Source of the DNA: Methanobrevibacter sp.
GTDB lineage: Archaea > Methanobacteriota > Methanobacteria > Methanobacteriales > Methanobacteriaceae
DNA length: 7,225 nucleotides
Reading direction: 5' to 3'
Assembly (NCBI GenBank): GCA_031261945.1
Contig: JAISIQ010000137.1
Location: forward strand, 1-7,225
In this document: piece by piece, positions 1-6,060 of the stretch
Layout of the letters: each line of letters starts with the position of its first letter
Position numbering within the stretch: position 1 is the stretch's first letter
Notes under the pieces: model-generated
What the model saw: only the letters and a program-made list of their open reading frames with translations
What the model was told of the DNA's origin: nothing
Database searches by the model: none
Position numbers and translations under genes: made by a program

Positions 1-16
1 ATTTTAATGTGATAAA

Positions 17-739
17 ATGGAAAGATCTACATTTTTTGCAATAGTAATAGCTGCAATCCTTATCTTTGGAAGTTATTTGTGGGTAATGTCTGAATTTAGC
101 TTAGTTGAACCAGTTGGGAGATTAACTGTAACTAAAGTAGCTAATCCGGATATGTTTCCAAATCATCCAAATGCAGAAGTTTTAGCAGAGTATGCTGCAA
201 AAAGTGGATCAAAATGTATTTTAGTTGTCCATTATGGAGGAGACTCTAATTATCGTCAATTTAATCAAGAAAGTATTTTATCAAAATATGGTGAAGTTAC
301 AGTTCTAGAACTAGCTTTTGTAGATCCTTCTACTTATAAAACTTATGTTGATTGGGGAGAAGTAATTTATACTTTTTTCTTCGGGATTCCAGAAGATAGA
401 TATACTTATAAAGCTGATGGCTATCATTTTGAAACATTGGATCAAGCTATGGCATATATTCAACAAGAAGCTGAATATCGTGGTCAAGAAGGCCCGATTC
501 CTATGTTTTACCATGGAACTGTAAGAGCTGAAGGTCCTTATTTAAATCCTGGCTGTGGATTTCCATTATTTACTCAGATTTCTTGGAAGTATTATGGAAG
601 ACTTGGTGCATATTATTATATTGGAAAAAGTTTAATTTGGCCTTATGTTTCAAATAGATATTATCCTTATGAAATAAGCCATTTATCTGACTTGCAACGT
701 CTTTATAATACTGGTAATTTAGATTATACTAATTATTAG
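17..739 (+). CDS. Membrane-anchored protein of unknown function
   Basis: I do not recognise this 240-residue protein. Residues 5-25 form one hydrophobic helix after a short charged N-terminus, which suggests a signal anchor or an uncleaved signal peptide with the rest outside the membrane. The remainder looks like a folded soluble domain rich in Tyr, Trp and Phe, with a conspicuous aromatic C-terminal third (about residues 165-220, YYY and RYYPYE stretches) and only two cysteines, C67 and C180. The stretch around residues 65-100 (a hydrophobic strand, then GGD) could be the start of an alpha/beta fold, but no catalytic motif stands out. The start is well supported: an in-frame TAA lies at 5-7, ATG 17 is the first start after it, and GTGAT (9-13) matches the archaeal anti-Shine-Dalgarno. 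The close stop codons upstream allow an upstream operon partner outside the window. Confidence 0.85.
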   Translation: MERSTFFAIVIAAILIFGSYLWVMSEFSLVEPVGRLTVTKVANPDMFPNHPNAEVLAEYAAKSGSKCILVVHYGGDSNYRQFNQESILSKYGEVTVLELAFVDPSTYKTYVDWGEVIYTFFFGIPEDRYTYKADGYHFETLDQAMAYIQQEAEYRGQEGPIPMFYHGTVRAEGPYLNPGCGFPLFTQISWKYYGRLGAYYYIGKSLIWPYVSNRYYPYEISHLSDLQRLYNTGNLDYTNY

Positions 740-750
740 TATTAAATTTT

Positions 751-879
751 ATTCTTATTCTTATTTTTATTCTTATTTTAGATTTTAATTCTAATTTTAA
801 TATTGATTTTAAAATTACTTTTTATAATTCTAATTCTAATTTTAATTTTAATTTTAGTTTTAGTTTTATTTTTATTTCT
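751..879. repeat. Degenerate hexanucleotide repeat tract
   Basis: Ten consecutive six-base units occupy 751-810 (ATTCTT, ATTCTT, ATTTTT, ATTCTT, ATTTTA, GATTTT, AATTCT, AATTTT, AATATT, GATTTT). After about 15 irregular bases, nine more occupy 826-879 (AATTCT twice, AATTTT three times, AGTTTT twice, ATTTTT, ATTTCT). Neighbouring units are identical or one base apart, which is the pattern of slipped-strand duplication followed by point mutation. It starts 11 bases after the stop of the first gene. Confidence 0.8.
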
Positions 880-889
880 TTTTTTTTTT
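868..889 (+). terminator. T-tract, candidate terminator of the first gene
   Basis: The hexamer tract ends in a run that is almost pure T, including 11 consecutive T at 879-889. Archaeal RNA polymerase can terminate at U-rich tracts without a hairpin, so this is a plausible intrinsic terminator for the gene ending at 739. No stem-loop precedes it, and the distance from the stop codon is long, so earlier T-runs at 763-777 may also serve. Confidence 0.45.
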
Positions 890-993
890 GAAGTGATGAT
901 AGTAATAGAGGGAATCATTTTTCATATTTTAAATTTTAATATTGAATTTTTAAGCATACCTAAATATTTATATATGATGAATTTCAATAGTAA

Positions 994-1010
994 TTTATAT
1001 TATATATTAT
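994..1010 (+). promoter_or_regulatory. TATA-box region of the feoA promoter (putative)
   Basis: An uninterrupted run of alternating A and T (TTTATATTATATATTAT) lies about 105 bases before the feoA start. Archaeal TATA boxes sit roughly 25 bases before the transcription start, which would put initiation near 1020-1035 and give a 5' leader of about 80 bases. No unambiguous BRE is visible, and such AT-rich DNA yields many TATA-like strings, so placement depends partly on the adjacent palindrome. Confidence 0.4.
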
Positions 1011-1028
1011 ATTTAGGCTTTCCTAAAT
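1011..1028. promoter_or_regulatory. 18-base palindrome, candidate metal-repressor operator
   Basis: ATTTAGG CTTT CCTAAAT is a perfect inverted repeat with 7-base arms and a 4-base spacer. It contains most of the G and C in its surroundings, directly abuts the TATA-like run and covers the expected transcription start of feoA. TTAGG/CCTAA half-sites are typical of DtxR/IdeR-type iron repressors, but the 4-base spacing here differs from the 9 bases between outer half-sites of the bacterial DtxR box. An operator for an archaeal metal-dependent repressor is therefore an inference from position, symmetry and gene content. Confidence 0.5.
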
Positions 1029-1039
1029 TTGATAAAAAA

Positions 1040-1072
1040 TTAATAAAATATTAATAACATATTAATAAAATT
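1040..1072 (+). repeat. Three tandem 11-base repeats in the feoA leader
   Basis: TTAATAAAATA, TTAATAACATA and TTAATAAAATT follow one another without gaps at 1040-1050, 1051-1061 and 1062-1072. They differ at one or two positions. They lie between the palindrome and the feoA ribosome binding site, probably inside the transcribed leader. The 11-base period is close to one DNA helical turn. Confidence 0.7.
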
Positions 1073-1109
1073 TTACAAATTTTCATAACACTTTCTAAAA
1101 GGTGAAAAT

Positions 1110-1352
1110 ATGACTATAAAAACTTTAAACGAACTTAAAAATGGTGAAGAAGGAGTTATTGTTTCTTTTAATGATGAAGGAGATCCAAACTTAAAGAGAC
1201 ATTTATTAGGAATGGGTTTTGTTAAAGGTTCAAAAATAAGACTAGAAAAGGTTGCTCCTTTAGGTGATCCTTTAAAACTCAGATTAAAAGGATATTCTAT
1301 CTGTCTTCGTAAAAAGGAAGCAGCTAATATTAAAGTAGAAGTTGCTAATTAA
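1110..1352 (+). CDS. feoA: FeoA, ferrous iron transport accessory protein
   Basis: FeoA is a small cytosolic SH3-like protein that works with the FeoB Fe(II) transporter, probably by binding its cytosolic region. The 80 residues match the usual FeoA length. Recognisable family features are the N-terminal segment TLNELKNGEEG, the central LLGMGFVKGSKIRL block (about residues 32-45, corresponding to the LxxLGxxPGxxI pattern), the PLGDPLKLRLKGY block (50-62) and the RKKEAANIKV end. The start is supported by AGGTGA at 1100-1105, four bases before the ATG. feoB follows 105 bases downstream on the same strand, the standard feoAB order. The upstream promoter carries a palindrome that may make expression metal-dependent. 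Nothing in the protein looks truncated or unusual. Confidence 0.95.
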   Translation: MTIKTLNELKNGEEGVIVSFNDEGDPNLKRHLLGMGFVKGSKIRLEKVAPLGDPLKLRLKGYSICLRKKEAANIKVEVAN

Positions 1353-1372
1353 TTTGTTACTATTATTTATTA

Positions 1373-1430
1373 TTTAGTACTTATTTTATTGTTTTGTGTT
1401 TATAATTGTTTAGTACTTATCTTATTGTTT
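1373..1430 (+). repeat. Near-perfect 22-base direct repeat between feoA and feoB
   Basis: Two 22-base copies at 1373-1394 and 1409-1430 share the core TTTAGTACTTAT followed by TTATTGTTT; they differ only at the base joining these parts (T in the first, C in the second). Their starts are 36 bases apart. The core contains the palindrome AGTACT. The repeat occupies over half of the 105-base feoA-feoB gap and ends 16 bases before the feoB ribosome binding site at 1447-1451. Confidence 0.8.
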
Positions 1431-1457
1431 ATTATTATGATTATATGGTGAAAATTA

Positions 1458-3488
1458 ATGAAAAATATAAAAATAGGTTTAGCAGGAAATCCTAATGTAG
1501 GTAAATCAACTTTGTTTAATCAATTAACTGGGCTTCGCCAACATGTAGGTAATTGGCCTGGAAAAACTGTTGAAAAAGCTGAAGGTCATTTAAACTTCAA
1601 TAACACTAAAATTGATATTATTGATCTTCCTGGAAATTATGCATTAAGTACTCATTCAATTGAAGAAATCGTTTCAAGAGATTTCATTGTTGATGAAAGT
1701 TCCGATGTTATTGTTAATGTTATTGATGCCACTAATTTAGAAAGAAATTTATATTTAACAACTCAAATGATGGAACTTGGAGCAAATTTATTGGTTGCTT
1801 TAAATATGAATAAATTTGCTAAAGAAAAAGAACATGAAATAGATATAAATGCATTATCTGAACTTTTAGGAGTGCCAGTTGTAGAAATCGAAGCAACTGA
1901 TAATATTGGAAGAGAAGAGCTATTAGAAGCTATTGAAAAAGCTGCTGAAAATCCCGTTGATAGTAGTAAAAAACTTGTATATGGTGCAGAATTAAGTGAA
2001 CATCTAAAAGATTTGGAATCTCTTATTGGGGAAAATAATAAAGAAGATAATCATTTATCAAATGTTCCATCATCATGGATAGCTATTAAATTACTTGAAA
2101 ATGATGATATTATTACTGAAAAGGTAAAAGACTTCAAAAACTTCTTAGAAATATTTAATGAAGTTGAAAAATTAAAAAAACACTTTAAAGATGTTTTTGA
2201 TGAAAACACGGAAGAAATAATAGCTAATTATAGATATGCATTCATAGATGGTTTAATTACTGAAACTGTTAAAAAACCTGAAGTTGAAAAAACTACATTC
2301 ACTGAAAAAATTGATAAAATTGTTACTAATAGAATTTTAGGATTTCCTATATTTTTAGCTATTTTATATCTTATGTTTCAAATAACATTTACTGTTGGTG
2401 CTCCATTTCAAGATCTTATTGATCGAGGATTTGGATTACTTGGAGAATTCTTATTTAAAATTTTAGGAGAAGGATGGATTTCTTCTTTACTTATTGATGG
2501 AGTAATTGGGGGAGTCGGAGGAGTTCTGACATTTGTACCAATTATTATTTTGATGTATTTAATGATGAGTATTCTAGAAGATTCTGGATATTTAGCACGA
2601 GCTGCTTTTGTTTTGGATAAAATAATGCATAAGATTGTAGGTTTACACGGAAAATCTTTTATTCCTATGATTTTAGGATTTGGTTGTGGTGTTCCTGCAT
2701 TAATGGCTACACGAACTATGGAACATGAAAGTGATAGAATATTAACTATGATGATTGTTCCATTTATGTCTTGTCTTGCAAGATTACCAGTTTATGCATT
2801 ATTTGTTGCAGCATTCTTTGCTGCATATCAAGGAGAAGTGATTATTTCATTATATATTTTAGGTATAGTGGTTGCAGTAATTGTTGCAGCTATTCTTAAA
2901 AATAGGCTATTTAAAGGTGTTTCAAGCCCATTTGTTATGGAATTGCCTTCTTATAGATTGCCTTCAATTAAAGGTGTTTTAATTCATACTTGGGAAAAAG
3001 CATTTAGTTTTATAAAAAAAGCAGGAACAATTATATTGGCTGCTTCCATTGTTATATGGGTTTTAAGTAGTTTACCTGTTGATGTTGAATATGGATCACA
3101 AGAATCTGTAATTGGTCAAATTGGAACAGCTATCTCTCCAATTTTCATACCTCTTGGTTTTGGTGAATGGCAAGCATCTGTTTCTATATTATTTGGTGTA
3201 GTAGCTAAAGAGGTGGTTGTTGCTACATTTGGAACGCTAGCAGGTCTTGAAGAAGAGGATGAAGAAGGCATAACGGGTGTAGTTCAAAATACATTCACGC
3301 CATTATCTGCATATGCATTTATGGCATTTGTATTATTGTATGTTCCATGTTTTGCTGCAATTGGTACAGTAAAACAAGAAACAAACTCTTGGAAATGGCC
3401 AATAGCTATGATAGCTATAACTACAATAGCTGCATACACAGTTTCATTTGTTATTTATCAAGGTGGAACTCTTTTAGGTTTTGCTTGA
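1458..3488 (+). CDS. feoB: FeoB, ferrous iron transporter with G-protein domain
   Basis: FeoB imports Fe(II) across the cytoplasmic membrane. The 676-residue protein begins with a GTPase domain: G1 GNPNVGKST (10-18), switch I with [10 protein letters not shown] (31-40, T37 as the magnesium threonine) and G3 DLPG (56-59). G4 reads NMNK (116-119), so the guanine-recognising Asp is replaced by Lys119; G5 reads EAT (145-147) rather than SA-type. A helical insertion domain spans about 165-270. The membrane part from about 292 has roughly eight helices, with two Gate regions carrying the conserved cysteines C410 (GFGCGVP) and C439 ([10 protein letters not shown]), and C631 ([11 protein letters not shown]). 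The second half also has the conserved [15 protein letters not shown]. The start is preceded by GGTGA at 1447-1451, six bases away. The gene is intact and full length and probably co-expressed with feoA. Confidence 0.97.
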   Translation: MKNIKIGLAGNPNVGKSTLFNQLTGLRQHVGNWPGKTVEKAEGHLNFNNTKIDIIDLPGNYALSTHSIEEIVSRDFIVDESSDVIVNVIDATNLERNLYLTTQMMELGANLLVALNMNKFAKEKEHEIDINALSELLGVPVVEIEATDNIGREELLEAIEKAAENPVDSSKKLVYGAELSEHLKDLESLIGENNKEDNHLSNVPSSWIAIKLLENDDIITEKVKDFKNFLEIFNEVEKLKKHFKDVFDENTEEIIANYRYAFIDGLITETVKKPEVEKTTFTEKIDKIVTNRILGFPIFLAILYLMFQITFTVGAPFQDLIDRGFGLLGEFLFKILGEGWISSLLIDGVIGGVGGVLTFVPIIILMYLMMSILEDSGYLARAAFVLDKIMHKIVGLHGKSFIPMILGFGCGVPALMATRTMEHESDRILTMMIVPFMSCLARLPVYALFVAAFFAAYQGEVIISLYILGIVVAVIVAAILKNRLFKGVSSPFVMELPSYRLPSIKGVLIHTWEKAFSFIKKAGTIILAASIVIWVLSSLPVDVEYGSQESVIGQIGTAISPIFIPLGFGEWQASVSILFGVVAKEVVVATFGTLAGLEEEDEEGITGVVQNTFTPLSAYAFMAFVLLYVPCFAAIGTVKQETNSWKWPIAMIAITTIAAYTVSFVIYQGGTLLGFA

Positions 3489-3549
3489 TAACTAATTAAA
3501 AATAGCTATAATGGAGAATAAAAACTAAACTAAAACTTTATTATTTATT

Positions 3550-3590
3550 AAAAGAATTTTTATTCTTTTTTTATTTATTTTTTTTATTTT
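3550..3590 (+). terminator. Hairpin plus T-tract after feoB
   Basis: AAAAGAAT (3550-3557) and ATTCTTTT (3562-3569) form a perfect 8-base stem with a TTTT loop, followed by T-rich sequence including eight consecutive T at 3578-3585. It begins 61 bases after the feoB stop. The stem is almost all A-T and therefore weak, so the U-rich tract may be the effective part. It would separate feoAB from the zinc-ribbon gene or only partly attenuate read-through. Confidence 0.5.
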
Positions 3591-3612
3591 TATAGTGTTG
3601 ATAGGTGATTTA

Positions 3613-3807
3613 ATGCAATGTAGAATGTGTGGTCATGAATTTGATGAAAAAAAGGCAGGTCAAGGTTGTCAAAGTTGCGGAAAAGAAGATTGTGCTAGTA
3701 TTCATTGTCCTAATTGTGGTTATGCTAATTCACCAGAATTTGAAGAAGAATTTAAATTTATAGATTCTTTAAAAGATAAATTAGGATTTAATAAAAACAA
3801 AAAATAA
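3613..3807 (+). CDS. Small Cys-rich zinc-ribbon protein, probable Feo partner
   Basis: This 64-residue soluble protein has seven cysteines: CxxC pairs at 3/6, 19/22 and 32/35, plus C27. The order CRMCGHEF, GCQSCGKEDC, HCPNCGY resembles small zinc-ribbon or rubredoxin-like proteins that accompany feoAB in methanogens and some anaerobic bacteria; that association is from memory of the family. The tail (42-64) is charged and Lys-rich. Metal binding (Zn or Fe) is likely from the cysteine pattern, but the role is unknown: metallochaperone, sensor or FeoB regulator are all possible. I chose ATG 3613 because AGGTGAT (3603-3609) lies three bases before it; an in-frame GTG at 3595 would put that site inside the gene. 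It lies 124 bases after feoB, beyond a putative terminator. Confidence 0.88.
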   Translation: MQCRMCGHEFDEKKAGQGCQSCGKEDCASIHCPNCGYANSPEFEEEFKFIDSLKDKLGFNKNKK

Positions 3808-3862
3808 TATTAAAAATAATAATAAGTAATAAGTAATAATATTATTAATAATATGAATATTA

Positions 3863-3889
3863 ATTATAATCATTATAATCATTATAATT
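3863..3889 (+). repeat. Three tandem 9-base repeats before the channel gene
   Basis: ATTATAATC occurs at 3863-3871 and 3872-3880, then ATTATAATT at 3881-3889. The rest of the 135-base gap (3808-3942) is almost entirely A and T and includes the palindrome AATAATATTATT near 3834-3845. A TATA-like TAAATATAAA ends near 3921, roughly 27 bases before the channel ATG, and could be its promoter if the leader is very short. Confidence 0.6.
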
Positions 3890-3942
3890 AGTAAAATATA
3901 GAAATAAATAATAAATATAAACTACTTAAGGAAGACTAATTT

Positions 3943-4926
3943 ATGAATACAAAATATAAACATAGTTTAATGAATATATTTCAGCTATTTTTGACTCTTT
4001 TAATATTTCTTATAATAGCTGATATCATTTTATTAGTTTTAGTTTTAGTATTTCCTATAAAACCTATTGGTTTTTTTGAAATAGCTATTTTCGATACAAT
4101 TGTGTCCTTTTTACTTTTATTATTTATTGGAATAAATCAATTTATATTAAATAATATTAATATTAGCAATAATAGTGATTTTAACTATAATAATAATAAT
4201 AATCTTAATAACGGTATTAATAATAGTATTAATCATAATTATGATGCTAATAATAAGAGTAATAGTAGTACTAATAATAATACTAATATTAATAATGATT
4301 ATGATAATTTAAATATATATGATATAGATCATAGGTTAAAATATAGGTTTATAAACTATAGAATTTTGATTTTAATAGCTATTTTACCATTAGAATCATT
4401 ATTTGTTTCTATTTTAAAAATAAGTTCAAATTTCTATTTTATTAATTTTTTAGTAATAATCGGGATATTCCATATCATTGGTCTTTTGATTAGTTTAAAA
4501 TTTACAGGCTCCCGTTTCATTGATTTTACAAAGAAAAATGGATTAGGGTATAGTATTATAATTATATCGATTATATTTATATTTTCAGCTCTTTTATTCT
4601 ATATTTTTGAAAATCAAATCAATCCGAATGTATCTTCTTTTGAAGATGCTATTTGGTATTCTATTGTAGCTATTACAACAACAGGTTTTGGAGATATCGC
4701 GCCTCAAACTATGGGCGGTCGTGTAATGGGATCTTTATTGATGATATCCGGTGTTTCATTTGCAAGTTTTGCAACAGCTTCAGTAGCAGGTTCTTTAATT
4801 AAAAAAATTAAAATTAACAGAGAATCAACAAAACAAGAAACAAAAAAACAAATAGCTGAACTAAAAGATGAAATAGCTGAATTAAAAGAGTTAATTAAAA
4901 AACAAAACAGAGAAAAAAGAGGTTAA
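3943..4926 (+). CDS. Potassium-channel-like protein, six helices, Asn-rich insert
   Basis: This 327-residue membrane protein belongs to the two-pore-helix ion channel class (Ion_trans_2 type). Predicted helices are at about 13-37, 43-68, 136-158, 164-186, 202-223 and 259-285. The pore loop before the last helix carries TTTGFGD (245-251), a GFG version of the potassium filter TVGYGD, so K+ selectivity is likely. The fourth helix lacks the regular Arg/Lys array of voltage sensors, and no RCK domain follows. Instead the C-terminus (about 290-326) is a charged coiled coil with heptads IAELKDE and IAELKEL, which may stabilise a tetramer. Between helices 2 and 3 lies an Asn-rich stretch (70-124). 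Start ATG 3943 has only a weak AAGGAAG-like site (3928-3934); ATG 3970 is an alternative. The next gene starts four bases after its stop. Confidence 0.88.
   Translation: MNTKYKHSLMNIFQLFLTLLIFLIIADIILLVLVLVFPIKPIGFFEIAIFDTIVSFLLLLFIGINQFILNNINISNNSDFNYNNNNNLNNGINNSINHNYDANNKSNSSTNNNTNINNDYDNLNIYDIDHRLKYRFINYRILILIAILPLESLFVSILKISSNFYFINFLVIIGIFHIIGLLISLKFTGSRFIDFTKKNGLGYSIIIISIIFIFSALLFYIFENQINPNVSSFEDAIWYSIVAITTTGFGDIAPQTMGGRVMGSLLMISGVSFASFATASVAGSLIKKIKINRESTKQETKKQIAELKDEIAELKELIKKQNREKRG
4150..4314 (+). repeat. AAT-rich in-frame insert encoding an Asn-rich loop
   Basis: Residues 70-124 of the channel contain about 28 Asn out of 55, mixed with Ser, Ile, Asp and Tyr and including five consecutive Asn (83-87). 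The DNA is a degenerate AAT/AGT/ATT triplet tract with a pure run of AAT codons at about 4189-4203. It sits exactly between predicted helices 2 and 3, where length changes should be tolerated. Triplet slippage is a likely source, and the frame is kept throughout. Confidence 0.8.
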
Positions 4927-4930
4927 AATC

Positions 4931-5614
4931 GTGGTTAATATAATTCCAGTTATGGATTTAATGAATGGAATAGCTGTTTCTGGTAAATCTGGCAATAGGG
5001 CTACATATTCTCCTTTAAATTCTGTTTTTGCAAATAATAGTGATCCTATAGCTATTGCAAATTCTCTTAAAATAAAAGGTTATAATGAACTTTATATAGC
5101 TGATTTAGATTCTATTGAAAAAATAGGTCATAATTTAGATAAAATTAAGTTAATTAACACAATTATTCCAGTTATTTTGGATTGTGGAATAAAAAACTTT
5201 GATGGATTTAAATTCTACCTTGATTTTGCTTATAAATTAATAATAGCTACTGAAACATTAGAATCACTTGATGAACTTCATAAAATAATTAATACTTTTC
5301 CAAAAGAAAGAATTGTTATTAGTGTAGACATAAAAGATAATGAACTTTATTCAAAATCAGAAAACTTTAATTTAAGTCTTGATGAGTTTATTGAGGAATT
5401 AATAGCTATTTCGCCTAATGAAATTATCTTACTCGATATTTCCAAAGTTGGAACAAATTCTGGAATAAATCAAGATTTAATAGCTAAATTTTCACAGTTA
5501 TATGATAAACTAATATTAGGAGGCGGTATTTCAAAAGAAGATTTATCCAAAATTGATGAATTAGGAATAAAAAAAGTTTTAATTGGTTCATCTATTCATA
5601 ATGGTTTTATATAA
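4931..5614 (+). CDS. HisA/HisF-related TIM-barrel protein of unknown substrate
   Basis: The 227-residue protein has the (beta/alpha)8 pattern of HisA and HisF. It keeps D9 in the first strand (IIPVMDLMNG), D133 in the middle of the barrel (VISVDIKDN), the ILLDISKVGTNSG segment (166-178), and the phosphate-binding LGGGI (196-200) and IGSS (218-221) loops. The spacing matches the two catalytic aspartates of HisA. Methanogens encode such a paralogue (the hisA/hisF-related family) besides true HisA; several residues differ from true HisA, such as DCGI at 84-87 where HisA has GGGI. I therefore would not call it hisA; the substrate is unknown, probably a phosphorylated sugar-type intermediate. The start is GTG 4931 with GAGGT (4919-4923) inside the end of the channel gene, seven bases before it, indicating translational coupling. 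ATG 4952 would remove the first strand. Confidence 0.85.
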   Translation: MVNIIPVMDLMNGIAVSGKSGNRATYSPLNSVFANNSDPIAIANSLKIKGYNELYIADLDSIEKIGHNLDKIKLINTIIPVILDCGIKNFDGFKFYLDFAYKLIIATETLESLDELHKIINTFPKERIVISVDIKDNELYSKSENFNLSLDEFIEELIAISPNEIILLDISKVGTNSGINQDLIAKFSQLYDKLILGGGISKEDLSKIDELGIKKVLIGSSIHNGFI

Positions 5615-5626
5615 TTTATAAAAGCA

Positions 5627-5812
5627 TTATACTAAAAAAGGCAAGATAATAAAAGGAATAATAACTGCCAAAATAAACAATCCGGCTCCTACAAATGTTA
5701 CTTCTTGTTTATCATCCATAATTCCATTTATTAAAGCTATGATTCCTAAAAATCCTAAAATTACGGGGATTATATGGGAAAAAATCATTGTTCCACTAAA
5801 AGCTAATGCCAT
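5627..5812 (-). CDS. Small two-helix membrane protein
   Basis: I do not recognise a characterised family. The 61-residue protein has two hydrophobic helices, about residues 9-30 and 38-60, joined by a short polar turn (MDDKQEVT), so it should be a hairpin in the cytoplasmic membrane with no cysteines or catalytic motif. It looks genuine because AAAGGTGA (5825 down to 5818 on the minus strand) lies five bases before the ATG whose first base is 5812, and because the reading shows a clean alternation of hydrophobic helices and loop. A GTG nine bases upstream in frame is part of that ribosome binding site, so I reject it as the start. It is convergent with the HisA-like gene, with only 12 bases between stops, and six T on the minus strand (5639-5634) within its last codons may help termination. 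Confidence 0.75.
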   Translation of the reverse strand: MALAFSGTMIFSHIIPVILGFLGIIALINGIMDDKQEVTFVGAGLFILAVIIPFIILPFLV

Positions 5813-5958
5813 ATTATTCACCTTTATATAATTTTTGAAAATATTAAATATTATTTTATTGTATTATTAATTAGATTTATTATTATATTAATTGAATTAT
5901 AATTTTATTATATTAATTTATCATTCTTATTATTTATTATTCTTATTTTATATTTATA

Positions 5959-6030
5959 ATTCTTATTATTTTTACTATTAATATTACTGTTACTTTTATT
6001 CTTATTATTTTTACTATTAATATTAATGTT
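5959..6030. repeat. 33-base direct repeat, period 39
   Basis: Copies at 5959-5991 and 5998-6030 begin ATTCTTATTATTTTTAC and agree at 32 of 33 positions, differing only at 5987/6026 (C versus A). Their starts are 39 bases apart, and weaker similarity continues past the second copy. The similarity is too long to be a chance effect of base composition alone, so tandem duplication is likely. Confidence 0.8.
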
Positions 6031-6036
6031 GTTTTT

Positions 6037-6060
6037 ATTGCTTTTATTATTGCTTTTATT
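6037..6060. repeat. Two tandem 12-base repeats
   Basis: ATTGCTTTTATT occurs twice without a gap, at 6037-6048 and 6049-6060, immediately after the 39-base-period repeat. Degraded continuations (ATTTTT, ATTTTT, ATTCTT) follow to about 6080. Confidence 0.75.

Larger units (their letters stand above)
740..1109. other. 370-base gap: T-rich hexamer tract, then feoA promoter region
   Basis: The left half (751-889) is a T-rich low-complexity tract of hexanucleotide units ending in 11 consecutive T. The right half (about 950-1109) contains the TATA-like stretch, palindrome, 11-base tandem repeats and ribosome binding site of feoA. An 83-codon open frame at 803-1054 starts as an Ile/Leu dipeptide repeat; I regard it as a by-product of the repeat. 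No convincing gene is seen. Confidence 0.8.

Noticed and set aside
311..514. Open frame of 67 codons on the minus strand
   Set aside because: It lies wholly inside the first gene, has no ribosome binding site and has the composition expected of an antisense shadow.
803..1054. Open frame of 83 codons on the plus strand beginning with a long Ile/Leu dipeptide repeat
   Set aside because: It is the translation of the hexanucleotide tract, has no ribosome binding site, and its second half overlaps the feoA TATA region and operator-like palindrome.
3595..3612. Upstream GTG start for the zinc-ribbon gene adding six residues
   Set aside because: The AGGTGAT site at 3603-3609 would then be inside the gene, and it is ideally placed for ATG 3613, which begins directly with the first CxxC.
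4931..5614. Calling this gene hisA of histidine biosynthesis
   Set aside because: The catalytic Asp positions fit, but several barrel motifs differ from true HisA, no other his gene is nearby, and methanogens carry a separate HisA/HisF-related paralogue.
5813..5821. GTG start for the small minus-strand gene adding three residues
   Set aside because: That GTG is part of the AAAGGTGA ribosome binding site for the ATG at 5812.
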